Origin: Erodium maritimum
Taxonomy: Eukaryota > Streptophyta > Magnoliopsida > Geraniales > Geraniaceae
Direction of reading: 5' to 3'
Assembly (NCBI GenBank): GCA_963921825.1
Contig: OY997592.1
Location: 52,286,336 to 52,350,335, forward strand
DNA: 64,000 nucleotides
Under the pieces are notes generated by a model. That model made no database searches and was not told the origin of the DNA. It saw nothing but the letters and a program-made list of their open reading frames with translations. Below, piece after piece: positions 21,560 through 31,015 of this stretch (positions are counted from its first letter, which is position 1; every line of letters begins with the position of its first letter). The position numbers and the translations under genes are program-made.

Positions 21560-22383
21560 AGGATGTAATCATATTTTCACTTTTATCATGTCAATCGTCT
21601 TTTGATGTTTTTGTTTTGGGTTTTGAACACTTGGTTTCTCAATGAAATGATGATTAGTATCTACCTATTCTACTGTTAAAGTAATCTATATAAATTCGCA
21701 AAAGACATATTATGTATTCTCGAAGACGTAGTTTTAATTTCGTAAATGAGAACATGATTGTTCGCAAACGAAAATTACTGAAATGATAACATGTTTGCAC
21801 ACAACTAGGGCATATCAGCAAAATACAGGAAATAATTAAATTCGCGAAACATAATAACAGTATCCGCAAACAACAAGTCCGTATCCGCAGACAATGATCT
21901 CTGTATCCGCAAACTACAAGTCCTTATCCGCAAAACTAAGTGCGATAAGACTGACCAACGCATGAAATGCGATAAGATCTTCCTGCATTCGATTGGGATT
22001 TTACTAATGATGAAATATAACCGTGAAAACTTAACCGTCTGATTTTGAAATCATATCGATTACATGATACGTCTAATTTTCGTAACGATTGACACGTGTC
22101 CTCTACAATATCTTACAGTATCACATACCGATACACGTAAATTAGCATTTAGTTTGAGAATTATGAGATACGGATTGCGAAAATAAGGTATATGTTTTGC
22201 GGAATTATTATTAGTTAACTAATCTGTCTATAATTAGAACTCTACTTTAAACATAATAACGATAATGCCACCGCAAGAATTCAACTATAAATACCCCCAC
22301 CCCTATATCACTGAACCCTACAACTCTCTTTCAATTTAAAATTCTCTTCTCAAATAACTTCAAACCACCAGTCTGCAAAAGCG

Positions 22384-22701
22384 ATGGCCTCAAACAGGAA
22401 ACGCACCAGAGGGGAAGGAAACGTTTGCAACGCAGAAGCTATAGAACGTACCAGAGAGGAAGCCGCTTTGCAGTATAAACTGCAGTTCCGCAAAATAAGG
22501 TTGGCACTATGCCAGATCCACTTTTCGCTGATGCAGGAGAAGGTGGAAAGCCTTGCCAATGAACTGCAAGTGCTTGACATGAGCAACTCGACTGAAAAGC
22601 ACAAGGAAGATAGGGACAAGATGATGGCGACACTGGAAAAGATTCAGGACTTCTTCAAAACAATTGAGGTAGACATGGAGCAGGGCACATCCGACCCATG
22701 A
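22384..22701 (+). CDS. Tiny helical protein, copy g (105 aa)
   Basis: Tandem duplicate of copy f, about 1172 bases downstream, with the same promoter text (GACACGTGTC near 22091, TATAAATACCCCCACCCCTA at 22286). It starts MASNRKRTRGEGNVCNAEAI. The middle helix reads IRLALCQIHFSLMQEKVESL, then ANELQVLDMSN and a second helix with MMATLEKIQDFFKT. Substitutions from copy f are spread out, and the frame is intact, consistent with selection on the protein. Confidence 0.75.
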   Translation: MASNRKRTRGEGNVCNAEAIERTREEAALQYKLQFRKIRLALCQIHFSLMQEKVESLANELQVLDMSNSTEKHKEDRDKMMATLEKIQDFFKTIEVDMEQGTSDP

Positions 22702-22899
22702 AGGATGTAGTTATATTTTCCCTATTATCATGTCAATCGTCTTTTTAGGTTTTTGTGTTTTGTTTTGAAAACTTAGCTTCTCAGTGAATGTATGACTAGT
22801 ATCTGCTTATCAATGTGAAAGTCACCTATATTTAATTCGCAAACGATATTGCATAATCTGAAACAAGGAACCCCATTTTCTAAAACCAAGGATTGACAA

Positions 22900-23065
22900 T
22901 TCGCAAAACAGAAAAATAGTTCCGCAAACTAGACACTGTTATTCGCAAAACAGAAAACACATTACCTCAAAAAACAGAGGAACCCCAGTTTCGCAAAACA
23001 GAAAAACAATACCCGTAAACTAGACACTATACATTCGCAAAACAAAAAACACATAACCTCAACCA
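22900..23065. repeat. Phased GCAAAC array downstream of tiny gene g
   Basis: Cores start at about 22900, 22921, 22942, 22964, 22990, 23012, 23034 and 23056, that is steps of 21-22 bases with one 26-base step. Variants include TTCGCAAAAC, TCCGCAAAC, CCGTAAAC and CTCAAC. Confidence 0.7.
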
Positions 23066-23253
23066 ACAACTTGTTTATCCTACAATACAGCATATTCAGA
23101 AACAAAAGATCTTATAAATTCTGAAAATAGTACACAGATTATTCTCAAACAATATATCATAAATTCTCAAACAAAGAAAATTTTCGTTTCTGAAAACAAA
23201 CACCAGTAATCAAAAAGAGTAATTCACTAAGCTTTATGACGTTCGCATGGTAA

Positions 23254-24653
23254 TTAGGCTTTATACTTGACACTAAATTTGAATGTGACCTTCTTCTTTT
23301 TGAAATAATCTTTGATATTCTCCTCAATTCCTAGCCACAGGCTATTCTTCTCAAATGTGATCAACTTAAAGAGGAATCTTTTCCTCAATAATTCGATTTG
23401 TGCAGCCTACAAAATCAAAATTTAAAGATCAAATCTATACTCATTGCTATATACTGACAAAGAAATAATTGTTGGTTTAACTTACATCATTAACGGTCAA
23501 TTCTCCTGCCCAATTCCCATTGCCAAGATACGATTCCATGTGCCACATAGCATGCACCCCACAATCCATATGATTGTCATTAGATTCCCATGGTACATGT
23601 AACCGATCAATCTTACCGTTGAAAATTTTCTGAGCTAGAGCTTTATCAGTTTTTGATATGACCTTGCAAATTTTAGACCTCTACGCAACACAAAAACACC
23701 AAAGAAAAATAAATAAAAACAGAAATGAATAGATAGACAGTAATCAAACACATACTCAATGAGAAAAGAATGCGTACCAATGTATAGTGAATTTTTCATA
23801 ACGAACATCGTCATCAACCGTTCCTTTCACATTGTCAATAATATTTGAATTTCTGTTCTTCATGTCGATGCATAACAGTGTGAAGTGATTGCTCTTAAAA
23901 GCAACTATGAAAACCTGTAGAAAATATATAAAATGCATCAGCATATTAATATAATGGATAAATGGGTTTATATAATACAATCATTCACTACTATATCAGC
24001 AAAACACATATTCACTATCAGCAAACTACATTTTCATTATCAGCAACCCAGGGAAACTGTTTCTCAAACCAGGGTGCGCATATCCGCAAAACATGTATTC
24101 AGTTTCCGCAAACTTGATAGAAAATATTCGCAAACAAGAAAATCCATACCCTCAAACCAGATATTGGGTGTCTCAAATAGGTAAACGTTATTTCTCAACC
24201 AAGGGTGCGTATAGACGCAAAACATACAAACCTTACCCGCAACCAACATATTGAATATTCTAAAACCAACCATGTATTATACTTACCAAGTCCAACTTCC
24301 TCCATGAAAAAGAAGGGAACTCCTTAGTTTCAATGTTGAAAATTTCGTCAAAATCTACATCTTTTTTATGTGCCAAAAGCGTAGCCTACAAAATAAAAAT
24401 ATTAATAACAAAAACATATTAAAATAATTCAAACTATAAACGTAATCAACAAAAAAATTGCGCAAATTATCCTTACACTAAGAGTAGTTGAAAAGAAGAA
24501 CTGGTTAGGTGATGAATCACTCTTGATAGTTTCCAGATGATTCAGATAGTGACACCACCCATTAATGGTTTCCACTTCAATCCATGCATCATTTTTGAAA
24601 GAATTAAAGCCCCCCTTGGTAATATAATTTTCAGAGCACTGAAACATAAAAGC
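23254..24653 (-). pseudogene. Ulp1-like catalytic domain exons (end of the gene)
   Basis: Exons by splice signals and phase: about 24653-24477 (WIEVETINGWCHYLN ... FFFSTTLS), 24385-24287 (33 codons, ending FPSFSWRKLDL), 23914-23778 (with SNHFTLLCID), 23678-23486 (with DCGVHAMWHMESYLG) and 23406-23254 (51 codons with stop, AAQIELLRKRF ... VKYKA). Phases agree from 24477 on, so this end of the gene is intact and could encode a complete peptidase core. The junction with the preceding exon (donor GTAAGT near 24745) does not fit by phase, so one edge or frame there is wrong. Confidence 0.75.
24018..24178. repeat. Phased GCAAAC array in an intron of the Ulp1-like gene
   Basis: Cores at about 24018, 24040, 24061, 24083, 24105, 24127, 24149 and 24170: seven steps of 21-22 bases. 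The array sits in the intron between exons 24385-24287 and 23914-23778 and stops before both. Confidence 0.8.
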
Positions 24654-24741
24654 CTTGCATTCACAGAGAGAAAAAAAGCCTATTCACTGTATTTGCAAAA
24701 ATAAAATATAAAAACAAAATAAGGGAAAAAAAATATTTTAC

Positions 24742-26140
24742 TTACCAATCCTCGGTTTTGCTTTTATTCAGCACCCAATCTGCAACACAATCCTCAACCT
24801 CCAGAATATCGGACCAATAATCTGTTTGACGATCAACGTACAGAGAACACATAAATTTAGACGGTGCAATCAAACGAGGTAAAGGTTGTTTGTCTGGGGT
24901 TTCCCTTAATAAAGATGTCTTGCTACATCCAATTGACGTAAAACTATTGCCACTTGCAGTAGGTTTCTTAACAACAGGGGGATTTTTCTTAACACCACCT
25001 TGAGCTTTTTTTGCTGCAACAGTACGGGGTACTTTCTTCTCGGGGACAACAGCGGGGCCTTTCTTACCGGGTGCACGAGCGGGACCTCTCTTCTTCGGTG
25101 GATCAATAATTGAGCCAGGCTCCACATGACCAACACCATCAGTCGACTTCTTAGGAGGATGCATGAACCCTTTTTTTTATCAGGAAGAGGTATGCCAGCA
25201 GGGCGTTGGACTATGGATTCACGAAATCTTGTCATTGCAAGTTCAGGATTCTCGTCAACTGTCTCAGAGACCTCTTTCCCACCAATAGAACGATTGATAT
25301 TTTGGTCAACCCGTGCAATAACAATTGGCGGGGGTTGAGTCTTGCAAGCTTGATTAACAGGTGGATCATTGTTGACATTTTTTTCGACAACAATTATATT
25401 GAGTGGCTCGGGTTGCTCTTGAAGTGTCTGACAAAAGTCATTAACAGACGGAGACCCGTTGACATTTCCTTGACTGCATTCTATAGTAAGTGGGTCTGAC
25501 TCCACTACAAGAGCCCAACAATCATCTTTGTTAACAACATCGGGAGCTTCACATTCCGCGATTGGATAATCAACAACCATGTCACAAGCTTGCTTCCCAA
25601 TACCATAAGCAACAGAAATAGCGTCAAACTCATCGCCAACACTGTTATTCTTTTCTGGCTCAGTTTGTTCTGCAACAATATTATCCACAGGGGTTGCATC
25701 ATTACTTGCGAACAATTTCCGAACCACATTATCGCATTCAGGGCTTGACAATGTAGTGGATCCAGCAGGGCATGGTGAAAGAACATTGGCAGGCGATTTT
25801 TGGGATGGTGAAAGAAGTCTGAATGATGGTGGAGTAACGGCACGAGCAGGTGGCTTCTCTCCTCCTTTGTACCCTTCCCCAACGCGTGTTGCTGCTTCAA
25901 TCAATTTCTCAATGGTCTCAATAACCCCAGGTAGATTAAACTATGAGTCTTGTGACAGCAACACACTTTGTGTGTTAGGCATGGCATCTTCGGGATTTTT
26001 TTTCCCGGTCAAACCATCAAACAGGGTTGACATTGTCTTGAAACACTCAGTATTGGGATCAGCAATGTGCCCTTCAACCAACAACTGATGCCATTCCAAA
26101 AAACATTATGCAACCTTATTCCCTGCTATTCGAAACCTTT
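24742..26140 (-). pseudogene. Linker region of the Ulp1-like gene
   Basis: The frame starts MIAERFRIAGNKVA near 26140, carries in-frame stops soon after, then is open from 25904 as a low-complexity stretch (PSFRLLSPSQKSPANVLSPC). A frameshift at the A run near 25175 moves the reading to GFMHPPKKSTDGVGHVEPGS and a Lys/Pro-rich segment (PPKKRGPARAPGKKGPAVVP). It ends with SDILEVEDCVADWVLNKSKT, which again looks like conserved protease-family sequence. The disordered basic linker may be a nuclear or nucleic-acid contact. Confidence 0.55.
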
Positions 26141-26295
26141 CTGCAATCATCTGAATACGATAAAAAGAAGCATGTTAATGTGATTAAATGAAAACAAATA
26201 AAACACAAGGTATGCATCAACTACAAAACACATCTTCAAACCAAAATGTGCATATTTGCACACAATAAACCTAGGCACAAATCACATGCAGCAAA

Positions 26296-26475
26296 TACTC
26301 AAAACTGTTTCGCAAACCAGAGTGTGCATACTCGCAAAACAAAGAATCACTATCCGCAAACTAGGTAAAGCATACACGCAAAACATAAATTCACAATCCG
26401 CAAACAGGGTAAGCATATTCGCAAAACATATATTCACAATCCGCAGACTAGGTAAAGCATATTAGCAAAAAGTTC
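26296..26475. repeat. Phased GCAAAC array, intron, first block
   Basis: Cores at about 26309, 26331, 26353, 26375, 26397, 26418, 26440 and 26462, steps of 22 or 21 bases. Units alternate between CCGCAAACTAGGTAAAGCAT and TCGCAAAACATAAATTCACA types, giving a 44-base higher order. Confidence 0.85.
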
Positions 26476-26586
26476 AATCAATAACAGAGAATGCATCAAC
26501 TAAAACACACATCTGCAGACCAAAATGAGCATATTTTAAAACTGTTCCTACCAGAGTACGCACTATCGCAAAACATACAATCACTA

Positions 26587-26818
26587 TCCGCAAACTATTT
26601 AAACCATACTAGCGAAGCAAAAATTCACTATCCGCAAACTAGGTAAAGCATATTCGCAAAACATATATGCACTATCCGCAAAACACAATTTCACTAATCG
26701 CAGAACATATATTCACTATTCGTAGAACATATATTCACTGTTCGCAGAACATAAATTCACTATCCGCAAACTAGGTAAAGCATATTCGCAGAACATATGT
26801 TCATTATCCGCAAAAAAA
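26587..26818. repeat. Phased GCAAAC array, intron, second block (eleven 22-bp units)
   Basis: Cores at 26587, 26609 (weak), 26631, 26653, 26675, 26697, 26719, 26741, 26763, 26785 and 26807: every step is 22 bases. Core variants are TCCGCAAAC, TTCGCAAAAC, TTCGCAGAAC and TTCGTAGAAC. It lies in an intron of the Ulp1-like gene. Confidence 0.9.
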
Positions 26819-27291
26819 AAAACAAGTCAATCAATAAACCTAACTGTATATTTGAAAAACATAATTCCCCCACAAAAAAATTAATTAAATAATAGAATAC
26901 CTCTGCAGAACCCCTTTCACTATGAAGATGGGGTATTCGGGGCCGGCGGATCTCCACCATTTCTATCACCACTTTCATTATCCCTATTTACGTTAGGTGG
27001 TGGATGCTGAGCAACATTCTCTTCCTCCCTAACACGTGGAGGACCCTCCCTCCGTATGTGACCCATTCCAAATGACTCACACTGTAATTCATCACCGACT
27101 CTTCTGTTCACCAATGCAGTATTCCATCCAATCAAAGACGGCCACGCCCTAGGAACCTCACACGTGCTGACTTCAACACGATCAAGATAAAACAACTGCA
27201 TCATTGAAAGGAAAAGACATGTCACATGAATATAACATAAGAGTTTATTAAATATAAAATACAACACATTAAAATGAAAAATAAAACTTAC

Positions 27292-28247
27292 CAATAAGAG
27301 AGTTATTGATCCAGAAAAATTCTTTGAACCTTCGTGTTGTTTTAACCAGATTTTTTTTGTATCCACAAGTTTCTTGACTAAAAACTTGCACCAATTAAAA
27401 TCTTGTATGTGAGATACATCAACAATAGAACGGAAGCATGACTGATTCACATAACCCTCATTCCCCTAATCGATCATGCAAGTCACAAACAACATCATGA
27501 AGTTTCTTTTGAAATCATCTCCCCCTTGAAGTTGCGTCTTCATCTGATCAACCAACTGCTTACTGGTGATAAGACGCTTGATCTCGCCTTTGTCTTTTGT
27601 ATCGAACTGCCGCTGCCACAATTTAAGTTTATCAGTACACAGGGTGGCCAACTTATCGACTATGACGTCGCGCACACCATTTGGAATGCCCAAAGTTTCA
27701 TGCACTTCATTCTCTGTGATACGCAATTTGGAATCTGGTAATTCCAATGATGAGCTAAGGTGGTTATACTTCGACACCAGGTAATATCCAATCTTGCTTG
27801 GAATGATCTTCACAGCCAAATGAAGAATGTGCCCAAACCCAATTTCCCGCACTGCTTCTTGTTGGCGTTTATTCAAACTCTTCACCAACTCAACCAATCT
27901 CTTTGGAGATGACCTGGTCTTTAAAATAGCATCCACGCCAACCTTATCAGATAACGGGACAACTCTATCAGACTCACAACCCTTGGTGCGCTTAACATTC
28001 TTCTTCTCAACAGCTAATTCTCCACTTCTCTTCTTTCCGGCTTTAGCAGGGCGGACAGCTACATCGAGACATTCACGAACCTCAGCTACCTTCTTCTTCT
28101 TAATTGAAAGTCTTCGTTTATTTTTATTCTTAATAGACTTCTGCTCCTTCAACATATTAGCAAGAGTCGTATTTCCTTCACCAACATCAGCCTCTGTGGA
28201 TGGCCTATCCATTAAAAGAAGAGGTACCACTGTATCTGGAGTTTTAT
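27292..28247 (-). pseudogene. DUF1985-like exon of the Ulp1-like gene
   Basis: The acceptor TTATAG before 28247 joins exon 1 in phase; the donor GTAAGT follows 27292. The N-terminal third is basic (KSIKNKNKRRLSIKKKK, NVKRTKG), likely nuclear. The middle matches the conserved plant region with REIGFGHILHLAVKIIPSKI, SKYNHLSSSLELPDSKL and NEVHETLGIPNGVRD. A TAG at 27466-27468 breaks the frame between VTCMID and GNEGYVNQSCFRSIVDVSHI, where the family normally continues, so this copy is mutated. Confidence 0.7.
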
Positions 28248-28250
28248 CTA

Positions 28251-28890
28251 TAATTCGCAAACAAGGGTTAGTATTTCAGCAAAACAGACAATATACAAAA
28301 ACATTGAATATTCACGAGAAAGAAAAACAGTGCCCGCAAACAAGATACTATATATTCGCAAAACATAAATTCACTACCCGCAACTACATAAATCTAATTC
28401 GCAAAACATATATTCACTATCCGCAAACAAGGTAAAGCATATTATCAAAACATGTCAAACAATAACAGGGTATGCATCAACTACAAAACACATCTGCAAA
28501 CCAAAATGTGCATATTTGCATACAATAAACCTACGCACATATCAAATACAGGATTATTCAAAACTGTTTCTCAAACCAAAGTGCGCACACTCGCAAAACA
28601 TAAATTCTTTATGCGCAAATTGGGTAAAGAATAATCGCAAAACATGAATTCATTATTCGCAAAACAGAAAAACAAAGTCCGCAAAACAAGATACTCGCAA
28701 CACAGAAACCCCAAAACCTCAACCAACAACTTGGTTTTCCTCAAAAGTAGATCAAAATCATCTCATAGTTGAATAATTTCATGGTATTTCATTATTCACT
28801 TGAAATGGTGTACACTAAAAGCAAAACACAAGCACTCTGAAAACATAGCACCTATAAAAAATCCGCAAACTACAAACACTATATTCTCAA
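28251..28890. repeat. Phased GCAAAC motif region, first intron of the Ulp1-like gene
   Basis: Many cores occur (ATTCGCAAACAAGG, GCCCGCAAACAAGATAC, TATCCGCAAACAAGGTAAAG, ACTCGCAAAACATAAATTC) at about 22-base steps. The stretch GCATCAACTACAAAACACAT is shared with 26213-26235 and points to local copying between introns. Confidence 0.75.
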
Positions 28891-28950
28891 ATTACCTGAT
28901 TCGCTGTCCCTGTTGCAGAATGTTGTAGATTCAGCAACCTTGTTCTTCAT

Positions 28951-29366
28951 TCTCTACAAACGGATTACTATAATCAAAAAGCTAAATAACCAAACGAACA
29001 AGATTGAATCAAAACCCTAAAAACACCAAAAATTGTAACTCACCACAATGAACTATTGAAATTCACTTCGAAATCGCGCAGAAGACGAATATCAAGGCAA
29101 TGGAAGCTCAAAAAATCAGATTCCGAAATGTTCGTTTCGCTAAAAACTCGATTCTGCAAGTGTTTTGGTGAGCACGAAACGTTTCTGCGCGAACGGGTAG
29201 ATAAAAGTACGTTTATACCCCCGAACCATAGCAAATCAGTTAAAATGAATCCCACGCGCGACTTATTTACGACGCGTGCCACTAATGACGCGTTCAAATC
29301 TGCGCCATCGCGAAATTCACATCGGACGGCCATCACGCAGTGCGCAGGTTCGCACCTGATTTCTCT

Positions 29367-29370
<4 letters not shown>
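28951..29370 (-). promoter_or_regulatory. G1 right end with the presumed promoter of the Ulp1-like gene
   Basis: On the reverse strand the element end (CAGGTGCGAACCTGCG) is followed by GC-rich text, a possible TATA box (GGGTATAAACG near 29215) and a leader with a possible intron donor (GTGAGTT near 29043). The terminal repeat therefore may double as promoter. No gene is seen beyond this. Confidence 0.5.

Positions 29371-29400
<30 letters not shown>
29371..29400. repeat. TA microsatellite at the right end of G1
   Basis: A pure TA run between the G1 right end (TTCTCTCCTA) and MITE copy 2 (TAGGGTAGC). Confidence 0.9.
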
Positions 29401-29406
<6 letters not shown>

Positions 29407-29678
29407 CTATCCAGTAAAAACCACCCTTATTGTGCAAACTACGAACTCACCAGGTGCTGACACGTGGCGCGCACAGTGCTAATAGTTTGGGACTATTAGC
29501 ACTGTGCGCCCAAACTATTAGCACTGTGCGCGCCACGTGCCAGCGCCTGGTGAGTTCGTAATTTGCACAATAAGGTGCGGTGTTTTATATATATATTGTC
29601 CACGTGTCAGCATCTGGTGCGCTCTGCTGACATCAGTTTGGGGGGATCCTATGGCTCTCATGGGTTCGTAGTTCGCAC

Positions 29679-29682
<4 letters not shown>
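29399..29682. mobile_element. Foldback MITE (copy 2)
   Basis: This is the same element and orientation as 3308-3646, with a shorter centre. It has TAGGGTAGCTATCC, the GTGCTAATAGT/ACTATTAGCAC hairpin, and the block CCACGTGTCAGCATCTGG. Its right end differs, finishing GTAGTTCGCACCTGA, and runs into a long TA repeat, so the terminal 30 bases seen in copy 1 are missing. Confidence 0.7.

Positions 29683-29774
<92 letters not shown>
29682..29774. repeat. Long TA microsatellite (about 46 units)
   Basis: An uninterrupted TA run of about 92 bases separates MITE copy 2 from the left end of G2. Confidence 0.95.
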
Positions 29775-29776
<2 letters not shown>

Positions 29777-29965
29777 ATTGGTATCAGGTACAAACCCCCC
29801 CTTATTCTGCAAACTATGAACCCACTGTAGCCACGCGATCTGCCAGTCTTGACGTCACCAGAGAGAGCCAGATTGCGCCATGCGTCCAAAGAGTGCGCGC
29901 CAGCTCATTTGAACAGAACGCCGAATCGCGCGAGAAATGAAGTCGATTATATCGTTTGGCGATAT

Positions 29966-31015
29966 TGTTGGGTCTCGAGGTAGGGTTGGAGATGAACCAA
30001 CTCGCAGCGGAAAATCAAGGAAAACCAAGAGACGATTAAAACCATGAAACAACTAACAAAGAATGGATTCACAAGAGAAAAATTCAGCACTAGTTCTTAC
30101 CAAAACAAGAACACCGGGTAACGAATGATTGGCTTGAGTCTCCAAGACGCCTACGTATCCACATGGGAATCAAAGCCACGTAGTTCTTCTCTTTGAGGAC
30201 TCAAGAACACAAAAATGGAGGTGGGAGCTTGCCAAACCCGAAATTGCAAGGGAAGGGAGAGAGAAGTTGTGTTTCCTATTCTTGTCGTGTGTTTGTTATG
30301 TTGAAAAAAGATGACTTAAACATAACAAAACCCATACTTGTCCAACTAAAGGCATGGGACAAGTATGGTGTCAAGTAAGGTGTAAATAGGACAAAGTATG
30401 GCAAGACAAGATTGGGTTAGGTGGTGAATCAGCAACACCTTAATCCTTGTCTTGCTTGCTTAGTACTAATTAATCAAGACTTGATTAATTAGTTCCATGG
30501 GCCTTGGTTGCATGGGCCTTTCATGGGCCTCTTGGAACATGGCCCGTGGCCATTTCCAACGAGGTCCCGTGATTCGCTCATCGCCTCCAAGCCTTCCATA
30601 CCGGAAATGTCCAACATTATCCGACGCAATCAATCCCAAGACTCCAAGTCTTGTCTCGATCCGTAAAGTTCTATTCACTTACGGGCACATGACCCAAAAC
30701 CCAGTTTTGGTCATGTCCCGAGACAACTCCCTTTTGGCCATTCTCCATAAATGTGTCAATGAGTTTCATCCTCCGGTGTGACCCTTAGGTTTATGCATGT
30801 AAATAGATCAAAGTAAAATCCCATTTTACTTGATCCTATTTAAGTGGAAACTAACGAGACTTTAGTATTGCCTGACACTGCATAACGAATCGACCCTGTC
30901 GATTCTAACCTTTCCGTCATCCCTGTCATTATCCTTTTATCTCCGATATCCTGATTGAGATAAGGCATAGAGCCGTCATCCTTATTATTCTCAATCAATG
31001 TTCCTTGATATGTTA
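29966..31015 (-). repeat. Copia 3' LTR, distal part
   Basis: It aligns with the first 1050 bases of 47943-49629 (both begin TGTTGGGTCTCGAGG on the plus strand) with scattered base changes. It is cut at 31015 by the gypsy insertion and continues at 42225. Confidence 0.9.

Larger units (their letters stand above)
20780..22950 (+). repeat. 1.17-kb tandem duplication carrying tiny genes f and g
   Basis: Sequence from about 20800 (TAAGATCTT, AACTTAACCGTC, TTTTGAAATCATA, GACACG(C/T)GTCC, TATAAATACCCCCACCCCTA) recurs in the same order about 1160-1172 bases later. The coding frames, promoters and 3' untranslated regions are all duplicated. Confidence 0.75.
23254..28950 (-). pseudogene. DUF1985-like / Ulp1-type cysteine protease gene of G1
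   Basis: Reverse-strand multi-exon gene. Exon 1 is 28950-28896 (MKNKVAESTTFCNRDSES) and splices in phase to 28247-27292, which encodes a conserved region found with plant Ulp1-like transposon genes (SLNKRQQEAVREIGFGHILH, KLRITENEVHETLGIPNG). Next come exon 27195 onward (LFYLDRVEVST), a long Pro/Lys-rich linker (26140-24742) and a C48 protease domain in the last exons (24653-23254). Catalytic residues are visible: His in SNHFTLLCID, Asp in NIIDNVKG and Cys in NHMDCGVHAMWHMESYLG. Breaks: TAG at 27466-27468, a stop near 26920, TAA/TAG codons at about 25940-26115, and a frameshift at an A run near 25175. Ulp1-like peptidases cut SUMO-type conjugates; the role in transposons is unknown. Some linker exon edges are uncertain. 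Confidence 0.7.
3661..29370 (+). mobile_element. Giant Mutator-like element G1 (about 25.7 kb)
   Basis: The left end TAGGGACGCTATCAGGTGTG and the complement of the right end (TAGGAGAGAAATCAGGTGCG) match at most positions, and both continue GAACC...TGCG(A/C)ACTGC...CCGTCC. Both ends abut TA microsatellites, so a target duplication cannot be read. Inside are seven tiny one-exon genes, an acidic-protein gene, a FAR1/MULE transposase, and a DUF1985/Ulp1-like gene on the reverse strand. Noncoding DNA carries a 22-bp phased GCAAAC motif throughout. Two later solo LTRs (11005-17878) inflate the length; without them it is about 18.9 kb. MULEs carrying Ulp1-like genes are known in plants. The overall assignment rests on transposase homology and matching ends. 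Confidence 0.7.

Noticed and set aside
26587-26818. CRISPR-like array
   Set aside because: The period is 22 bases with a 9-10 base degenerate core and no long identical repeat, in plant DNA inside an intron. It does not fit a CRISPR array.
23267-28950. Treating the DUF1985/Ulp1-like gene as a host SUMO protease gene
   Set aside because: It lies inside a MULE, its introns carry the element's own motif, and it has several stops. A host gene is unlikely.
29518-29889. Reverse ORF with a long Ile-Tyr run
   Set aside because: It is a translation of the TA microsatellite.
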